A stretch of DNA of 64,000 nucleotides from Nemophila menziesii (GCA_029959085.1 JARWIR010000001.1:67704899-67768898), one strand, 5' to 3'. Positions 45,049 to 57,031 are shown, numbered from the stretch's first letter. Translations and numbers: made by a program. Notes: generated from the sequence alone by a model not told the origin.

Positions 45049-47067
45049 AAACTTTGTATATTTGGTATATATCTGATAGCTTCTAACAACGGAATATTAA
45101 TGCTCAGACCTCTCACTCTATTAAAGAACTTTTGATATTCAGCTATATCACCCTTCTTTTGAACTCTAGAGGGAAATGGTGGAGGAGGACGACTTACAAC
45201 ATCATCTTTCTTTTTCGGAATTTCAACAGGCCTCTCCACTTTCTCTACTTCATCATCTTTATTTTTATCCACCACATCCTTTTCATTTATAGTAACTTCT
45301 TTCTCTTTCATAACAGGAAAAGGAGGTGGAGGAAGATTCTTACCACTTCTAAGAGTCACAGCATTACAATCTTCTGTCTGTTTCAGATTTTCTGTGTCAC
45401 TAGGGAGTTGCCCTTGTGGACGCTGATTCAGTTGTTTTGACATTTGCGAAACTTGATTTTCTAACATCCGAATGTGTGCTTCAGAAGCTTGTTGCCTTTG
45501 GATTTACTGTGCATGAAGGGCAATCAAATTTTCTACGGTTTTCTGAAGGTTATTTGCACCTTCTTGTGGTTGAGCAGGTAAGGCTTTCTGGTTCATGATG
45601 TCATTATAATTGACTTGAGAGGGTTGTCTCTGAACATAATTTCCTTTGTGTTGTCCCCCTTGATAATTATTTTAAGGTCTTGATTTATAGTTGTTACCTT
45701 GGACGCGGCTGATATGCGTAAGTCGGATTTGCTGCCCCATTAGGATTTGAATACTGAAACCCAGGATGGTTTCTGTTAGGTTGATATCCTTGACCATTCG
45801 AATTGAAATTTCCTCGGTTGGAAACAAACATCACATACTCTTGATTATTCTGACAATTCTCCCATTCATGATCATTCACACCACAATACGAACATCCATA
45901 AACTTCTTGCGTAGCATTCACTTCAACCCTTTTATTCGAAAAACCTTCTTTCACAGCTAACGAAAGTTGCTTTAATTGTTGTTCCAATGTGGTTTGTATT
46001 TTGTTCTCTAAGGAGGTGAACCTTTTTTCAATATTGACGTTATTGACTCCCCCTTTAGCAGGTGTTCTTAACGTATTCCAACCCACTTCATTAGTTACCG
46101 TTCTATCCAAAATAATCCTTGCGTGAACGGGGAGAACCTGTAAAAATGCACCACCACATATAAATCTAAATCTTTTCTTGATTTCCCATCGATGCCTTTG
46201 TAAAAGATTTTCATTTGTTGTTGTTCTGAAAGGCCATGATCAGGGACTTTTCGCAAACACTGCTGAAATCTCGACCAACTTCTACCCAAACCTTCGTCAT
46301 ACTCTTGTTATAAATGAGTTAATTCTAGTTGAGCATCTAATCTCATGTTGGACGGATAATATCTGTTGAAAAACACAGCCTGTAGCTGTTCCCAATTCGT
46401 AATCTTTCCAGGCTCTTGTGAATCATGCCAATCACTCGCTCCATCTATCACAAAAAAATCTGAATGTAGCGAAATACATTTTCTCTTTTGTTACTCCCTG
46501 GGTGATGTACGAATCGCAGATTTGCATAAATTTTTGTACTACGCGAATAGGATCTTCTCCGGGCTTGCCACGAAAATTCCCGAAATTCTTAAATTGAGCT
46601 AACATACCCGAATCTGGACGGAATCTCGGAACATCAATTTTGGCTGGGCCAATCCCAAGAGGAGGAGCAAGGAATGGTTCTTGTGCTGGACCATTAACAA
46701 AACATGGGTCAGCTACTAAGGCTTGAACTGGAGGATTAGGAGGATTAAGAGGTGGGACTAGGTCGTTCTAACCATTCTGACCATTGTTCATAACCGGAAG
46801 GTCAGCCATCTCTCTAGCTAATCTCTCTTCTAACTCTTTCACTTCTTGTTCTCTCCTTTTCTTGTGAGCAAGTCTGACTAATGATTCAGGATTATCAAGG
46901 ATGGGAGGTAATGTCTCAAGATCCTTAAATAGCTTCCTTCGCATACACCAACCTAAAAACTTGAAAAAGATGAACAAACAAAGCGTAAAACTGAAAAATA
47001 AAAATGCAACTAACACTAAAGGATAAACACTGGGGTCACACGCTACCGTCCCCGACATCGGCGCCAA
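45045..47067 (-). pseudogene. gag: Element D Gag
   Basis: Fragments in order: N-terminal leader 46768-47067 (MRRKLFKDLETLPPIL then an Arg/Glu-rich helix, the counterpart of the REERALRR leader in A-C); capsid domain pieces 46600-46095 in several frames; zinc knuckle CSYCGVNDHEWENC in 45694-46110; a Gln-rich link; and a Lys/Pro-rich tail 45045-45467. At least six stops or shifts. Knuckle spacing is CX2CX4HX4C as in A-C. Confidence 0.78.
47048..47066 (-). promoter_or_regulatory. Primer binding site of element D (tRNA-Asp, diverged)
   Basis: Minus strand TGGCGCCGATGTCGGGGAC, six bases inside the LTR; two or three mismatches to tRNA-Asp. Confidence 0.72.
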
Positions 47068-47316
47068 AAACTTGGTGGTCCTTTGTGTGTTCTAAAATAA
47101 ATGCAATAAGGAAAAGAGAACCACAACTGCAAGTGTACAGTTATCCCAAGTAATATATGTGATAAAACAGATTTGTTCTCAGGGACGGATTGGTTGACTC
47201 GAATGCTTACCAAATAGTGATTAATTGCACGTAAAAACAAGTAAATGCTTTTTAGAATATTTGTTTTGGTTTTCTATGACTAAGACAAATAATTAAATAC
47301 TAAATTAATGCAAAGA

Positions 47317-48847
47317 AGATCAGAGGAGTGGATGCGATCTTACTATCAGTGAGTTGAGCACGAGCAAGAAGATCAGAGGAATACTTGGCTTGAGAAAGAT
47401 AATAGCCATCTGAAATAGAAGAAACCTCAATGCAAAGAAAGTAGCTAAGATTTCCAAGATATTTCATATCAAAGTGTTGCCCAAGAAAGGATTTCAACTC
47501 AGAAATACCAACCAAGTCATCACCTGTAATGATCATATCATCGACATAAAGTAATAATAGTATAATACCAGCGGTAGAATGACGAATAAACAGGGCAGAG
47601 TCATGTTCACTAGATGTAAACCCAAAATCGCCGATGACAGAACTGAATTTAGAGAACCATGCACGAGGAGCCTGTTTTAGATCATAAAGAGCACGTCAAA
47701 GTTTACACACTTTATGTGAAGGATGTTGATAACCTGGTGGAGGTTTCATAAAGACTTCTTCTTCCAAATCTCCATTGAGAAAAGCATTTTTTACATCCAT
47801 TTGAAATGATTTCCATTAACAGACAACAACAACAACAATAAGACTTCGAACAGATGTCAAACGAGCAACATGTGCAAACGTTTCTTCATAATCTATACCA
47901 TACTCTTGAGTATACCCTTTGGCCACAAGACGGGCCTTATAACGCTCCACAGATCCATCTGAATGAGTTTTTATTTTATAAACCCACTTGCAACCCATTA
48001 GCACGTTTTCCAGAGGGAAGATCAACCAAATCCCATGTATGTTTGTCTTCCAAGGCTTTCAATTCTTCTGCCATTTCTTTCTGCCATAAAGGATCTGTAC
48101 TAGCCTCGCGATAGGTCTGTGGCTCATGAAGAGAAAAAATAGTGGAATAGACAACATAATCACAAAGGTAAACAAGAGTAGTTCTTACTCAGGGAGGAAG
48201 AGACTCTATGACTAGTGGGGACTCTATGGTTTCTGAGGATGAATGTGGAAGGACAACGTTGAGTACATGCCCATCAGTCGGAGTAGGTGCCTCTGGGATG
48301 GTCGTTTCTGGTGAAGGACTTGAATTGGAACTTGTGTTTGTACCTGTACCTGTGTCACTGTCATCATCGGGAAAAAGAGATAGAGTAGGGTCTGTGAACA
48401 AAGGAAGCGAAGGTGGGTGAGGAATAGAGAAAGAAGAGATCGATGAAAACATTTTATTTTCCCAAAATACTACGTGACGAGATATGCAAATACGTTTAGA
48501 GAGTGGATCCCAACAACGATACCCTTTATGTTCAATCCCATACCCAATGAAACAACAAAGTCGGGCCCGAGGTTCAAGTTTAGTGCGCTCATGGGGAGGG
48601 AGTAACACAAAGCATGCACAACCAAAAATACGCAAATAGTGATAGACAGGTGGTGTAGTGTGAAGACGCTCATAGGGAGAGAGGTTACCAGTAATAGGAG
48701 ATGGTAATCTATTTATAATGTATACTGCTGTAAGGGCAGCTTCCTCCCAAAAGCGTTTAGGACAAGAGGCAGAAATAAGGAATGTGTGAGTCATATCAAG
48801 GATATGTCTATGTTTTCGCTCGGCAACGTCCATTTTGTTGAGAGGTG
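47317..48847 (-). mobile_element. Ty1/copia fragment inside element D's LTR
   Basis: Collinear and nearly identical (over 90% by eye) with 53345-54861 of the copia element further right. It covers the end of integrase (RPSPI-type INRLPSPITGN, FGCACFVLLPPHE), the start of reverse transcriptase (MGCKWVYKIKTHSDGSVERY) and the segment after YVDD. No LTRs, gag or RNase H. A (CAA)n tract in the coding region has one repeat fewer than the other copy. It is a piece of a sister element, not of the neighbouring copy itself, because private differences are scattered throughout. Confidence 0.82.
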
Positions 48848-49806
48848 TGATGTCTCCCTAAATGTTCTAATTTTATGCCCTTGGGAGACATCATTTTTTG
48901 TGTTTATTTGATTAATTTGATAGACTTTTGGATTAAATATGCAATAATCCGATTTTCCTCTTTTATTTCTAGTATTTTTGATTTATTAAACTTTTGCGCG
49001 TAATCTTGTGTATTTTAGTGAAAAGTTTGTAGGTTTTGAATATTAGCTAGGAGAGGAATCCGAGAAGAAAGTCAAAGATCGTGATATGGAGTCAAAGCTT
49101 GAAGATAAATTTCGAAAAGAATTATATTTTGAAGCTGCAAATCTGGAAAACAGGCCAAAGATTGCTGATTTCAAGGCGCTTAAGAGATGATTTAGCCCGT
49201 GACATTTGAAGATAAAACATTACTTATCGAGTTACGGAAATTTAGCAACTGGAATCAAGTCAATCGGAGTTATAACGAAGCGGGAAAATCCGTTTTAGTG
49301 GAGGTGGGCCCAAGTCCATAATTAAGCCCAAATCCCGTAACTGCTGCACCACCTTCACTAAATCAGCTCTAACCGGCTCGTTTCAACTCGGATTGACCTC
49401 ATTCTAGTTGCTAAATTTCCGTAACTCAATGGGCAACAATTTCTCTTCACAAGTCAGAGGCTAAATCCACTCTTAGATGGCTCGGAATCAGAAATATTTA
49501 TCAACCTTCCAGATTTGCAGCTTCAAATTATCAATTCTTTCGGGATATTTCTTCTTGCTTTGACTTCATTACACGATCTTTGACTTTATTCTTGGATTCC
49601 TCTCCTAGCTAGTATTCAAAACCTACAACTTTTCACTCAAAAAAAAACCATATTACGCGCAAAAGTTTAATAAATGAAAAATACTAGAATTAAAAGAGGA
49701 AAATCGATTATTGCATATTAACACTAAAAGTCTATCTAAATAGTCGAATAAACACAAAAAATGATGTCTCCCAAGGGAATAAATTAGAACATTTAGGGAG
49801 ACATCA
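48848..49806. repeat. Inverted pair of element-D-type LTR ends
   Basis: 48848-49306 reads like an LTR start in plus orientation (tgatgtctccctaaatg...). 49311-49806 is the same LTR end in minus orientation. The arms are about 480 bp and clearly diverged from each other, so they come from two LTR copies and not from a recent copying error. The centre is near 49307. The junction with copia sequence at 48847 is exactly at an LTR terminus. Confidence 0.75.
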
Positions 49807-49811
49807 GCCAC

Positions 49812-52285
49812 CCAATCAGCACTCAAGTTCTTTGATCTCCTTATAAAGGAGATTTTCAAGTTATACAAAAGTTTACATCAAATAATGTTCTTAACCATAA
49901 TTTTAGTATTACAAAACAGCTTAGCTCTACTACTAGTTTTGTTAATTAAAGATAAACAATCATTCTCTATCTCTACTTTGCCTATAGGGTATTTAGAAGC
50001 AATTTGGCACGCCTCAAATACTCCTCTTGCTTCAACTTCAATAGCAGAATAAGCCACTGTCTTCTTTGCACTCCCCTCAAGTAAGCTACCTGTTGAGTCC
50101 CTAACTAAGCAAACAAAAGAAGCTTGATTAGTACTCAAATTAAACGAATCATCACAATTAATCTTAAAGAAAGTAGGTAAAGGTGGAGTCCAAAAATTAT
50201 TCTTATCAGAAATAGAACCAATATTTCTATTATGATTTTACCTCAGGTTTTCCAGCAGTTATAATCCCTGAAGGATTATTATGCAAATTTTCATCTAGAA
50301 AATTTGAATTAACTTCTAAGTTAGACTTAGATAAAGCCTCAGTAGTCAATCTTGTTGCTTTATTGAACTGATCATAGGCATTTAAGGAATCTTGTAGTAT
50401 CCTCAAAGGGTCCGGTGTTATGCCTCTAAAAATACATTCATTTCTACCTTTCCAAATGTGCCAAGCAATGGAAAAAGCAAGTTCACCTAGAAAAATTCCA
50501 GATATATCAGTTTGACTTAGACTTAGTCTAAGAAATTGTATCCATTTCTTGAAGTTAAAAGATGGTTCAATGATAGTTTTAGAACAGAATGGACTAGCCA
50601 TCCAAACTGCTCTAGTCCATGAGTAGTGAAACAAAAGATGTTCCACGTTTTCATCAGCTAAACCACATAAAGAAAAAGTTGCAGAAACAATTTCCTTTCT
50701 TTTCATTCTATTTTCATTAGTAGCTAAGCCATTCTCACAGCATTTCCAAATGAAATTCTAAACTTTTGGAAAAGTTTTCATCTGCCAAATAAATTCCAAT
50801 CCTTAAGTTCAATTTGGAATGAAGTACCTCCTTTTTTTTATTGTTTTTAAGCAACTCTTCATTTTGTTGAGCCTTCCAAAGTCTAGTATACATCTCCTTT
50901 ACTGAGAATGCCCCATTGCTAGAGAATATCCAGAAACGGGAGTCAAAACAGTAATAAGAAGGGATGAGAATACTAGATATGGTTGCTACAATTGATGAAG
51001 AGAATAAAGCATTCAAAATCTCAATATTCTAGTATTTATTATGAGAGTCAATCAGTTCTGAAACAAATTTAAAAGTACAACCTGTAGGTTTGGTAATAAC
51101 TTGACAATTTGGGATCCATGAATCCTCCCAAATCCTAATATTAGTTCCATCACCAACATTCCAATTTTTGTGTTTAATAAAACAGTTTCTGCCTTCTATC
51201 AAACTCCTCCATCCCCATGAACAATTATTCCCTATATCTGCAGTAATAAATTCTCCATTAGGAAAGTATTTTCCTTTAAGTAATTTATAAAGTATAAACT
51301 CTTTATTATTGAGAAATTCCAAGCATTAGATGCAAGTAAGGCCAAATTTTGGCAATGAAATTCCTTGAAGCCTAACCTACCATCCTCTTTTGAATTCATT
51401 AAAGTTTGCTATCTCATCCAGTGGCATCTATCCTCTCCTTTATTGTTCCAATAGAAATTGGAAACTAAGGAGGTCAGATGTGAGGTAGCTTTTTTAGGAA
51501 TAAGGAAAACCGACATTATAAAATTAGGAATTGATCCTATAACCGCTTTAATGAGAATCTCTTTCCCACTTTTCGATATCATCTTTGTATCCCATCCTTC
51601 CATTCTATTAAGAATCATTTCAATCAGCCATTCCAAAGATTTAACTTTAGATTTTCCCCATGAAGATGGATCTCCCAGATATTTTCCAAGGTGTTGTAAT
51701 TTCCTCATTTTAAGTTGTTCAGAAATTTTATTTCTCATCACTTCAGGTGTATTTTTACTAAACATTACTCCACTTTTATTCAAGTTGAGTTTTTTTCATG
51801 TAGCATAAGAATACCATTTAATAATATCTAAAAAAATATCAATATTATAATCAGAAGTTTCAAGAAAAAATAAACTATCATTAGCAAACAAAATATGTGT
51901 TATCATAGGAGCAGCTCTAGAGATATAAATTCCTTGAAGTAATCCCATTTCTACATAATAATCAATAAGATTAGTAAGAGCTTGAGTTACTAAACAAAAA
52001 AGATAAGGAGATAAAGGGTCTCCCTGTCTGAAACCTTTCTGAGGTTTTTCAAGTTCAACAAGTTCACCATTAATTTGGACTTTATAAGAAACTGTTGAGG
52101 TGCAGTTAGAATTCCAACCAATCCATTTTGGATGAAAACCTATAGCTTGAAGGAGATCAATCATAAAATCCCATTCAATATTTTTATAGGCCTTACTCAT
52201 ATCTGCTTTAATAGCTAAACTATATTTCTTTGAAGTTCTCTTATGTTGAGGTAATGTGTTGCTTCTTGAGCTATAATATTAAGTT
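49812..52285 (-). pseudogene. LINE 2 ORF2 (partial), reverse transcriptase to RNase H
   Basis: Order on the minus strand: reverse transcriptase 52200-51409 (MSKAYKNIEWDF, FRQGDPLSPYLFCLVTQAL, then LFAND where LFADD is expected, a lost catalytic aspartate); C-terminal region 51322-50735; zinc-binding domain 50706-50600 (CGLADENVEHLLFHYSW); RNase H 50138-49812 (IEVEARGVFEAC, RRSKNLSADWVA). The last 40 or so residues (KQMLYGSLF to DFNPIGID) are at 36098-35985, beyond element D. Several stops and frame changes. Sequence is similar to LINE 1, so the same family. Confidence 0.83.
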
Positions 52286-52361
52286 GTATTTGGCATGCTG
52301 AAATTTTAATATTATACTTCTTTCGACTAAAAAAAATCCACCAGCTTATACCTATTGCTTC

Positions 52362-52603
52362 TGTCGAAGAAATAAGAGGTTTAAGAGAATGATTTTATTA
52401 TAAAGATCGGTGATTCTAATGTGTTACATTGATGTGTTTATATAGCAAGGTATTGACTTGCTCACCAAGAACTTACCTAATCTAATCGACCTAATTACAG
52501 AATACGTAATATACACTAGCTATAATTAAGAGATACACAATATTCTAATTATACACTAGCTATAATTATACGATACTAATTATAATTAAGATGAATCCTA
52601 ACA
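52362..52603 (-). repeat. 3' LTR of copia element (242 bp)
   Basis: Reads TGTTAGGATTCATC...TTCTTCGACA on the minus strand. Includes several copies of a word near actagctataattat. Confidence 0.9.
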
Positions 52604-55079
52604 TCCCCCCTCAAACTCAAGGTGGTTAGAATGATACCAACTTGAGTTTCTAGATCAAATCTTGAAGACGCCCTAGAGAATGAGCTTTGGTGAAAATATC
52701 AGCAAGTTGGTCAGCTGAAGGTGTAAATTGAAGTTTTGTTGTACCTTGAGCGACATGGTGCCGAATAAAGTGACAATCACATTCTATATTGGCGAGTGCG
52801 CTCATGAAATACATCATTATGGGCTATTTGGATAGCACTCTGATTATCACAGTGAAGAATGGTGCTATTTGACTGAGAAACTCCCAAATCTGCAAGAAGC
52901 CAACGAAGCCAAATTACCTCTTGAGTAGCATCAGTAAGGGCACGGTATTCGGCTTCAGAACTGGATCGAGCAACAACATTTTGATTTTTACTACGCCAAC
53001 AAAGAAGAGAATCACCCAGCATAAAACAAAACCCGGTCGTTGAGCGAGGATCAGAAGGATCACCAGCCCAATCAACATCGGAATAACCTCGTAAAATAAG
53101 AGAGGAGCGAGCAAATAATGTAACCCATGAAATAAAGTTCCTTTTACATAGCGAAGAATACGAAGAACAACTGTATAGTGGGTAGAGCGAGGTGCTGACA
53201 TGAACTGACTAACCAAGTGAACAACATAAGCGATATTAGGCCGAGTAACTGTGAGATAGATAAGACTACCAACCAATTGACGATATAAAGTAGGATCTGG
53301 AAGAGGTGTACCATCCATCGGAGTAAGTTTGAGATTCTAATCAAGAGGAGGGGATGCGATCTTACTATCAGTGAGTTGAGCACGAGCAATAAGTTCAGAG
53401 GAATACTTGGCTTGAGAAAGATAATAGCCATTTGAATTAGAAGAAACCTCAATGCCAAGAAAGTAGCTAAGATTTCCAAGATATTTCATGTCAAAGTGTT
53501 GCCCAAGAAAGGATTTCAACTCAGAAATACCAACCAAGTCATCACTTGTAATGATCATATCATCGACATAAAGTAATAATAGTATAATACCAGCGGTAGA
53601 ATGACGAATAAATAGGGCAGAGTCATGTTCACTAGATGTAAACCCAAAATCGCCGATGACAGAACTGAATTTAGAGAACCATGCACGAGGAGCCTATTTA
53701 AGACCATAAAGAGCACGTCGAAGTTTACACACTTTATGTGAAGGATGTTGATAACCTGGTGGAGGTTTCATAAAGACTTTTTCTTCCAAATCTCCATTGA
53801 GAAAAGCATTTTTGACATCTATTTGAAATAATTTCCATTAACAGACAACAACAACAACAACAATAAGACTTCGAACAGATGTCAAACGAGCTACAGGTGC
53901 AAACGTTTCTTCATAATCTATACCATACTCTTGAGTATACCCTTTGGCCACAAGAAGGGCCTTATAACGCTCCACAGATCCATCTGAATGGGTTTTTATT
54001 TTATAAACCCACTTGCAACCCATAACACGTTTTCCTGAGGGAAGATCAACCAAATCCCATGTATGTTTGTCTTCCATGGCTTTCAATTCTTCTGCCATTG
54101 CTTTCTGCCATAAAGGATCTGCACTAGCCTCGCGATAGGTCTGTGGCTCATGAAGAGAAAAAACAATGGAATAGACAACATAATCACGAAGGTAAACGGG
54201 AGTAGTTCTTACTCGGGGAGGAAGAGACTCTGTGACTGGTGGGGACTCTATGGTTTTTGAGGATGAATGTGGAAGGACAACGTTGAGTACATGCCCATCA
54301 GTCGGAGCAGGTGCCTCTGGGATGGTCGTTTCTGGTGAAGGACTTGAATTCGAACTTGTGTTTATACCTGTACATGTGTCACTGTCATCATCGGGAAAAA
54401 GAGATAGAGTAGGTTCTGTGAACAAAGGAAGCGAAGGTGTGCGAGGAATAGAGAAAGAAGAGATCGATAAAAACATTTTATTTTCCCAAAATACTACGTG
54501 ACGAGATATGAAAAGACGTTTAGAGAGTGGATCCCAACAACGATACCCTTTATGTTCAATCCCATACCCAATGAAACAACAAAGTCGGGCCCGAGGTTCA
54601 AGTTTAGTGTGCTCATGGGGAGGGAGTAACACAAAGCATGCACAACCAAAAATACGCAAGTGGTGATAGACAGGTGGTGTAGTGTGAAGACGCTCATAGG
54701 GAGAGAGGTTACCAGTAATAGGAGATGGTAATCTATTTATAATGTATACTGCTGTAAGGGCAGCTTCCCCCCAAAAGTGTTCTAGACAAAAGGCAGAAAT
54801 AAGGAATGTGTGAGTCATATCAAGGATATGTCTATGTTTTCGCTTGGCATGTCCATTTTGTTGAGAGGTGTGGGGACACGAACGATGTGAGATAGTACCA
54901 TGTTGACGAAAGAGGTCTAATGTAGTAGAGTCTTTGTATTCCATGGCATTATCTGCATGAATAATCTTAATACATTTGGAGAATTGTGTGTATATCATGT
55001 TAGTGAATTCAGAATAAATGCGAGGCAAATCATCGTTTATGCATGAGATAGATCCAAGTAAAACGGGAATAGTCATCAA
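52604..55079 (-). pseudogene. Copia integrase, reverse transcriptase and RNase H
   Basis: 53838-55079 (413 residues): the integrase from HADNAMEYKD, with HTSQQNGHAKRKHRHILD, then the domain FGCACFVLLPPHE, a Ser/Pro-rich linker, and the reverse-transcriptase start (CKWVYKIKTHSDGS, YEETFAPVARL). After a stop and frame changes, YVDD is encoded at 53559-53570, followed by 53337-53558 (MKYLGNLSYFLGIEV). 52777-53318 holds the RNase H region (YRQLVGSLIYLTVTRPNIAY, WRSKNQNVVARSSSEAEYRA, LHCDNQSAIQIAHN) in two frames. Polymerase aspartates are kept, but lesions near 53830, 53330 and 53110 inactivate it. A run of GTT codons (Val) near 53850 is a microsatellite. Confidence 0.86.
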
Positions 55080-55085
55080 TGAAAA

Positions 55086-56758
55086 TCACAAATATCGATA
55101 TCCCCCCATTGTAGGTGTACGTGAAGGCCCCCATATATCAAAATGGACTAAATCAAAACATGCATGAGATATAGAATCACTTTTATAAGATTTTGAAGCA
55201 GGCTGTTTTCCGAGATGACAAGATAAACAATCAAATTTTTCAATAGAAAATTTTTCGAGTAGCCCACTAGAAACTAAAGTCTGGAGTTTTCCTATTGAAG
55301 CATGACCTAATCTAGAATGCCAGAGATGGATAGAGGATGAATCAAATGTGGAAGTCGTTGATGCCGCAGTATGAAGATGAGGTGGCAGGTGCAAATGTAC
55401 AAGTTCGAAGAGTCGTCCAACCTTACGACCTATCCCAAGGGTCTGCCCTGTTGAGGGTCCTGCACACGACAACCAGACAATGAGAAAGTAACTGTTAGAC
55501 TAAGATCACAAAGCTGACCGACAGAGATGAGACTAAGAGTGCGTTTTGGAACGAGATAAGTGTTACTAAAAGAAGCATTTGTTGTGGAGACAGATCCTAC
55601 ATGGCTAACACCCATAGATGCACTATCAGCGGTATATATAGAGGGGGAATGAGAGGTAGATGATAGATTTATGAGACAATGAGAATCTGAAGTCATGTGA
55701 TTTGAACAAGCGGAGTAAAAAAACCAAGTAGACTTACCAGTTGTGGTGGATAAAGCGGTAGAAGGTGGGTGGCTAGACTGAGCTAAAACCTGTTGAAAAA
55801 TATCATGAAGATCAGACATAGAAATGGATGAGACGGGCGGGTGAGAGCCAAGAGAAGAAGATTCCTCAGTGGTAATGGCAGCAGCAGAAGCATTGTTGGC
55901 CTTGAAATTTCCAGATTTAAATCGATTCCCTTGAGAATTCCTGTTGGGGTTGTTGTAACACTCATTCGAATGATGTCCAGAATTTATGTTTTTGCAGAAA
56001 CGACAATCTCGAGTAGGGCAATACACGAAAGAGTGACCAGTCAAATGGCAGTACCTGCACTCATGTGGGGAAGCTTGATTTTTTCTTGGAACATTATGAG
56101 GGGTTGCAAGTACCACACTAGAAGATCGAGACTTGTGCAATCGAAGACGAGTTTCCTCTGAAATAAGTTCTTGAACAGCTTGTTCCAAGGTAGGAAAGGG
56201 TGTGCGGTGGAGTAAAGATGCACGGACTGGCTCAAAATCATCATGAAGATCCATGAGAAATTGCACAAGACGCCCCTGATCTCTCCAGATAGTAAATTTC
56301 TTTGCATCTTTGTCATCATTCCAAGTGGGTTATGAGGCAGTGAGTTGATCCCAAATGCTATACACCTCAGATAAGAAGCTATTAATTGATTGACCAGCTT
56401 CGTGACGCATAAGATGAAGAGCATTTGTGAGTTGATACCTACGGGCCCCATCATCAGTCGTATATCTCTTCTCAAGAAAATCCCAAACTTCCTTTGCAGT
56501 ACCAAAACATCCAAATTGAAGACTGATAGACGTAGCTGAAGTGTTGCGAAGCCATGTAATAATTTGGTGATTTTTGCTATCCCAATCTTCGAGACGATCA
56601 ACATATTTTTCTTCTGGTTCTGGTTCCTTTAAATCTCCTGTGATAATCCTCCATAATTTCCGACCCTTAAGAAAACTGGTCATGGCCTGAGCCCATGGTA
56701 TATAATTGGTGCCATCAAGTATAAGAGAAATAGGGTGGGAGGCATCAATTCTTTCCAT
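55086..56758 (-). pseudogene. Copia Gag, zinc knuckles, protease and pre-integrase
   Basis: 56330-56758 is the copia Gag domain from the true start (MERIDASHPISLILDGTNY, WLRNTSATSISLQF). 55430-56266 continues with two knuckles (CRYCHLTGHSFVYC, CRFCKNINSGHHSNEC) and a protease whose usual DSGA reads YSAC (WFFYSACSNHMTSD; Tyr codon at plus 55715-55717), so the catalytic Asp is lost. 55086-55472 has the pre-integrase zinc region (LWHSRLGHASIGKL, CLSCHLGKQ). One or two frame breaks join these parts. Confidence 0.85.
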
Positions 56759-57031
56759 TTGATTTTTTTTTTCGATTTTTTTTTTAGAAAAACCTGGAGC
56801 GGCGGTTGTGGCGGCGCGTGCAGGAGTTTCTGGCGGTGATTTTTGCGGATTTAGACTCGTCCGGTCGAGAGCTTTCTTTTGATATGCTATTCGACAATAT
56901 TTGAAAATTGTATGAGGAGTTTATAACGAATTTCAGTTTCGAATTTTTGAGAAAAAAATTCGAGTAACGATTTTAACGATTTCGATGGTGGAAAAAAAAC
57001 GATGACAATGGTACAGGTTACCAAAGTAGTA

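Larger units (their letters stand above)
36099..49806 (-). mobile_element. Element D: full-pol Athila-like Ty3/gypsy retrotransposon, decayed
   Basis: Outer LTR ends at 36099 and 49806, flanked by GCCAC (36094-36098 and 49807-49811). Order on the minus strand: rearranged 5' LTR, primer site, gag, protease, reverse transcriptase, RNase H, integrase, GC-rich spacer, ORF2, 3' UTR, 3' LTR. It shares ORF2, spacer position, 3' UTR words and LTR-tip structure with A-C but keeps all of pol, making it a relative of their likely helper. Multiple stops and frameshifts make this copy inactive. Confidence 0.92.
47073..49806 (-). repeat. 5' LTR of element D, rearranged
   Basis: 47073-47316 matches the first 244 bases of 36099-37682 and about 49311-49806 matches its last 500. 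The middle, about 830 bp in the intact copy, is replaced by a copia fragment and an inverted piece of a related LTR. The LTR has lost its promoter region, so this element could not be transcribed from it. Confidence 0.82.
35938..52300 (-). mobile_element. LINE 2 (minus strand), split by element D
   Basis: Inserted in LINE 1 near its last codons, opposite orientation. Its poly-A tail is tttttttt at 35938-35945 on the plus strand. 5'-truncated inside the reverse transcriptase at about 52280-52310. Element D and one GCCAC interrupt its RNase H domain between 36098 and 49807. I could not find a clean target duplication for it. Confidence 0.72.
32336..52336 (+). mobile_element. LINE 1 (plus strand), 5'-truncated, split by LINE 2
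   Basis: The body is 32336-35937, and a short 3' end (...ctttcgact plus a run of A) lies at about 52300-52336, displaced by LINE 2. It is flanked by aaatccaccagc (32324-32335 and 52334-52345; the first As of the second copy merge with the poly-A), which fits a target-site duplication. The 3'-terminal word tttcgactaaaaaaaa is the same as the end of LINE 2, read from the other strand at 35938-35954. Confidence 0.7.

Noticed and set aside
48848..49806. Recent palindromic assembly artefact
   Set aside because: The arms are clearly diverged from one another, unlike an inverted copy made during sequencing or assembly.
32336..52300. Twin priming of one LINE as the source of the opposed copies
   Set aside because: Both copies cover the same region (reverse transcriptase to RNase H), and each has its own tail; twin priming gives non-overlapping segments.
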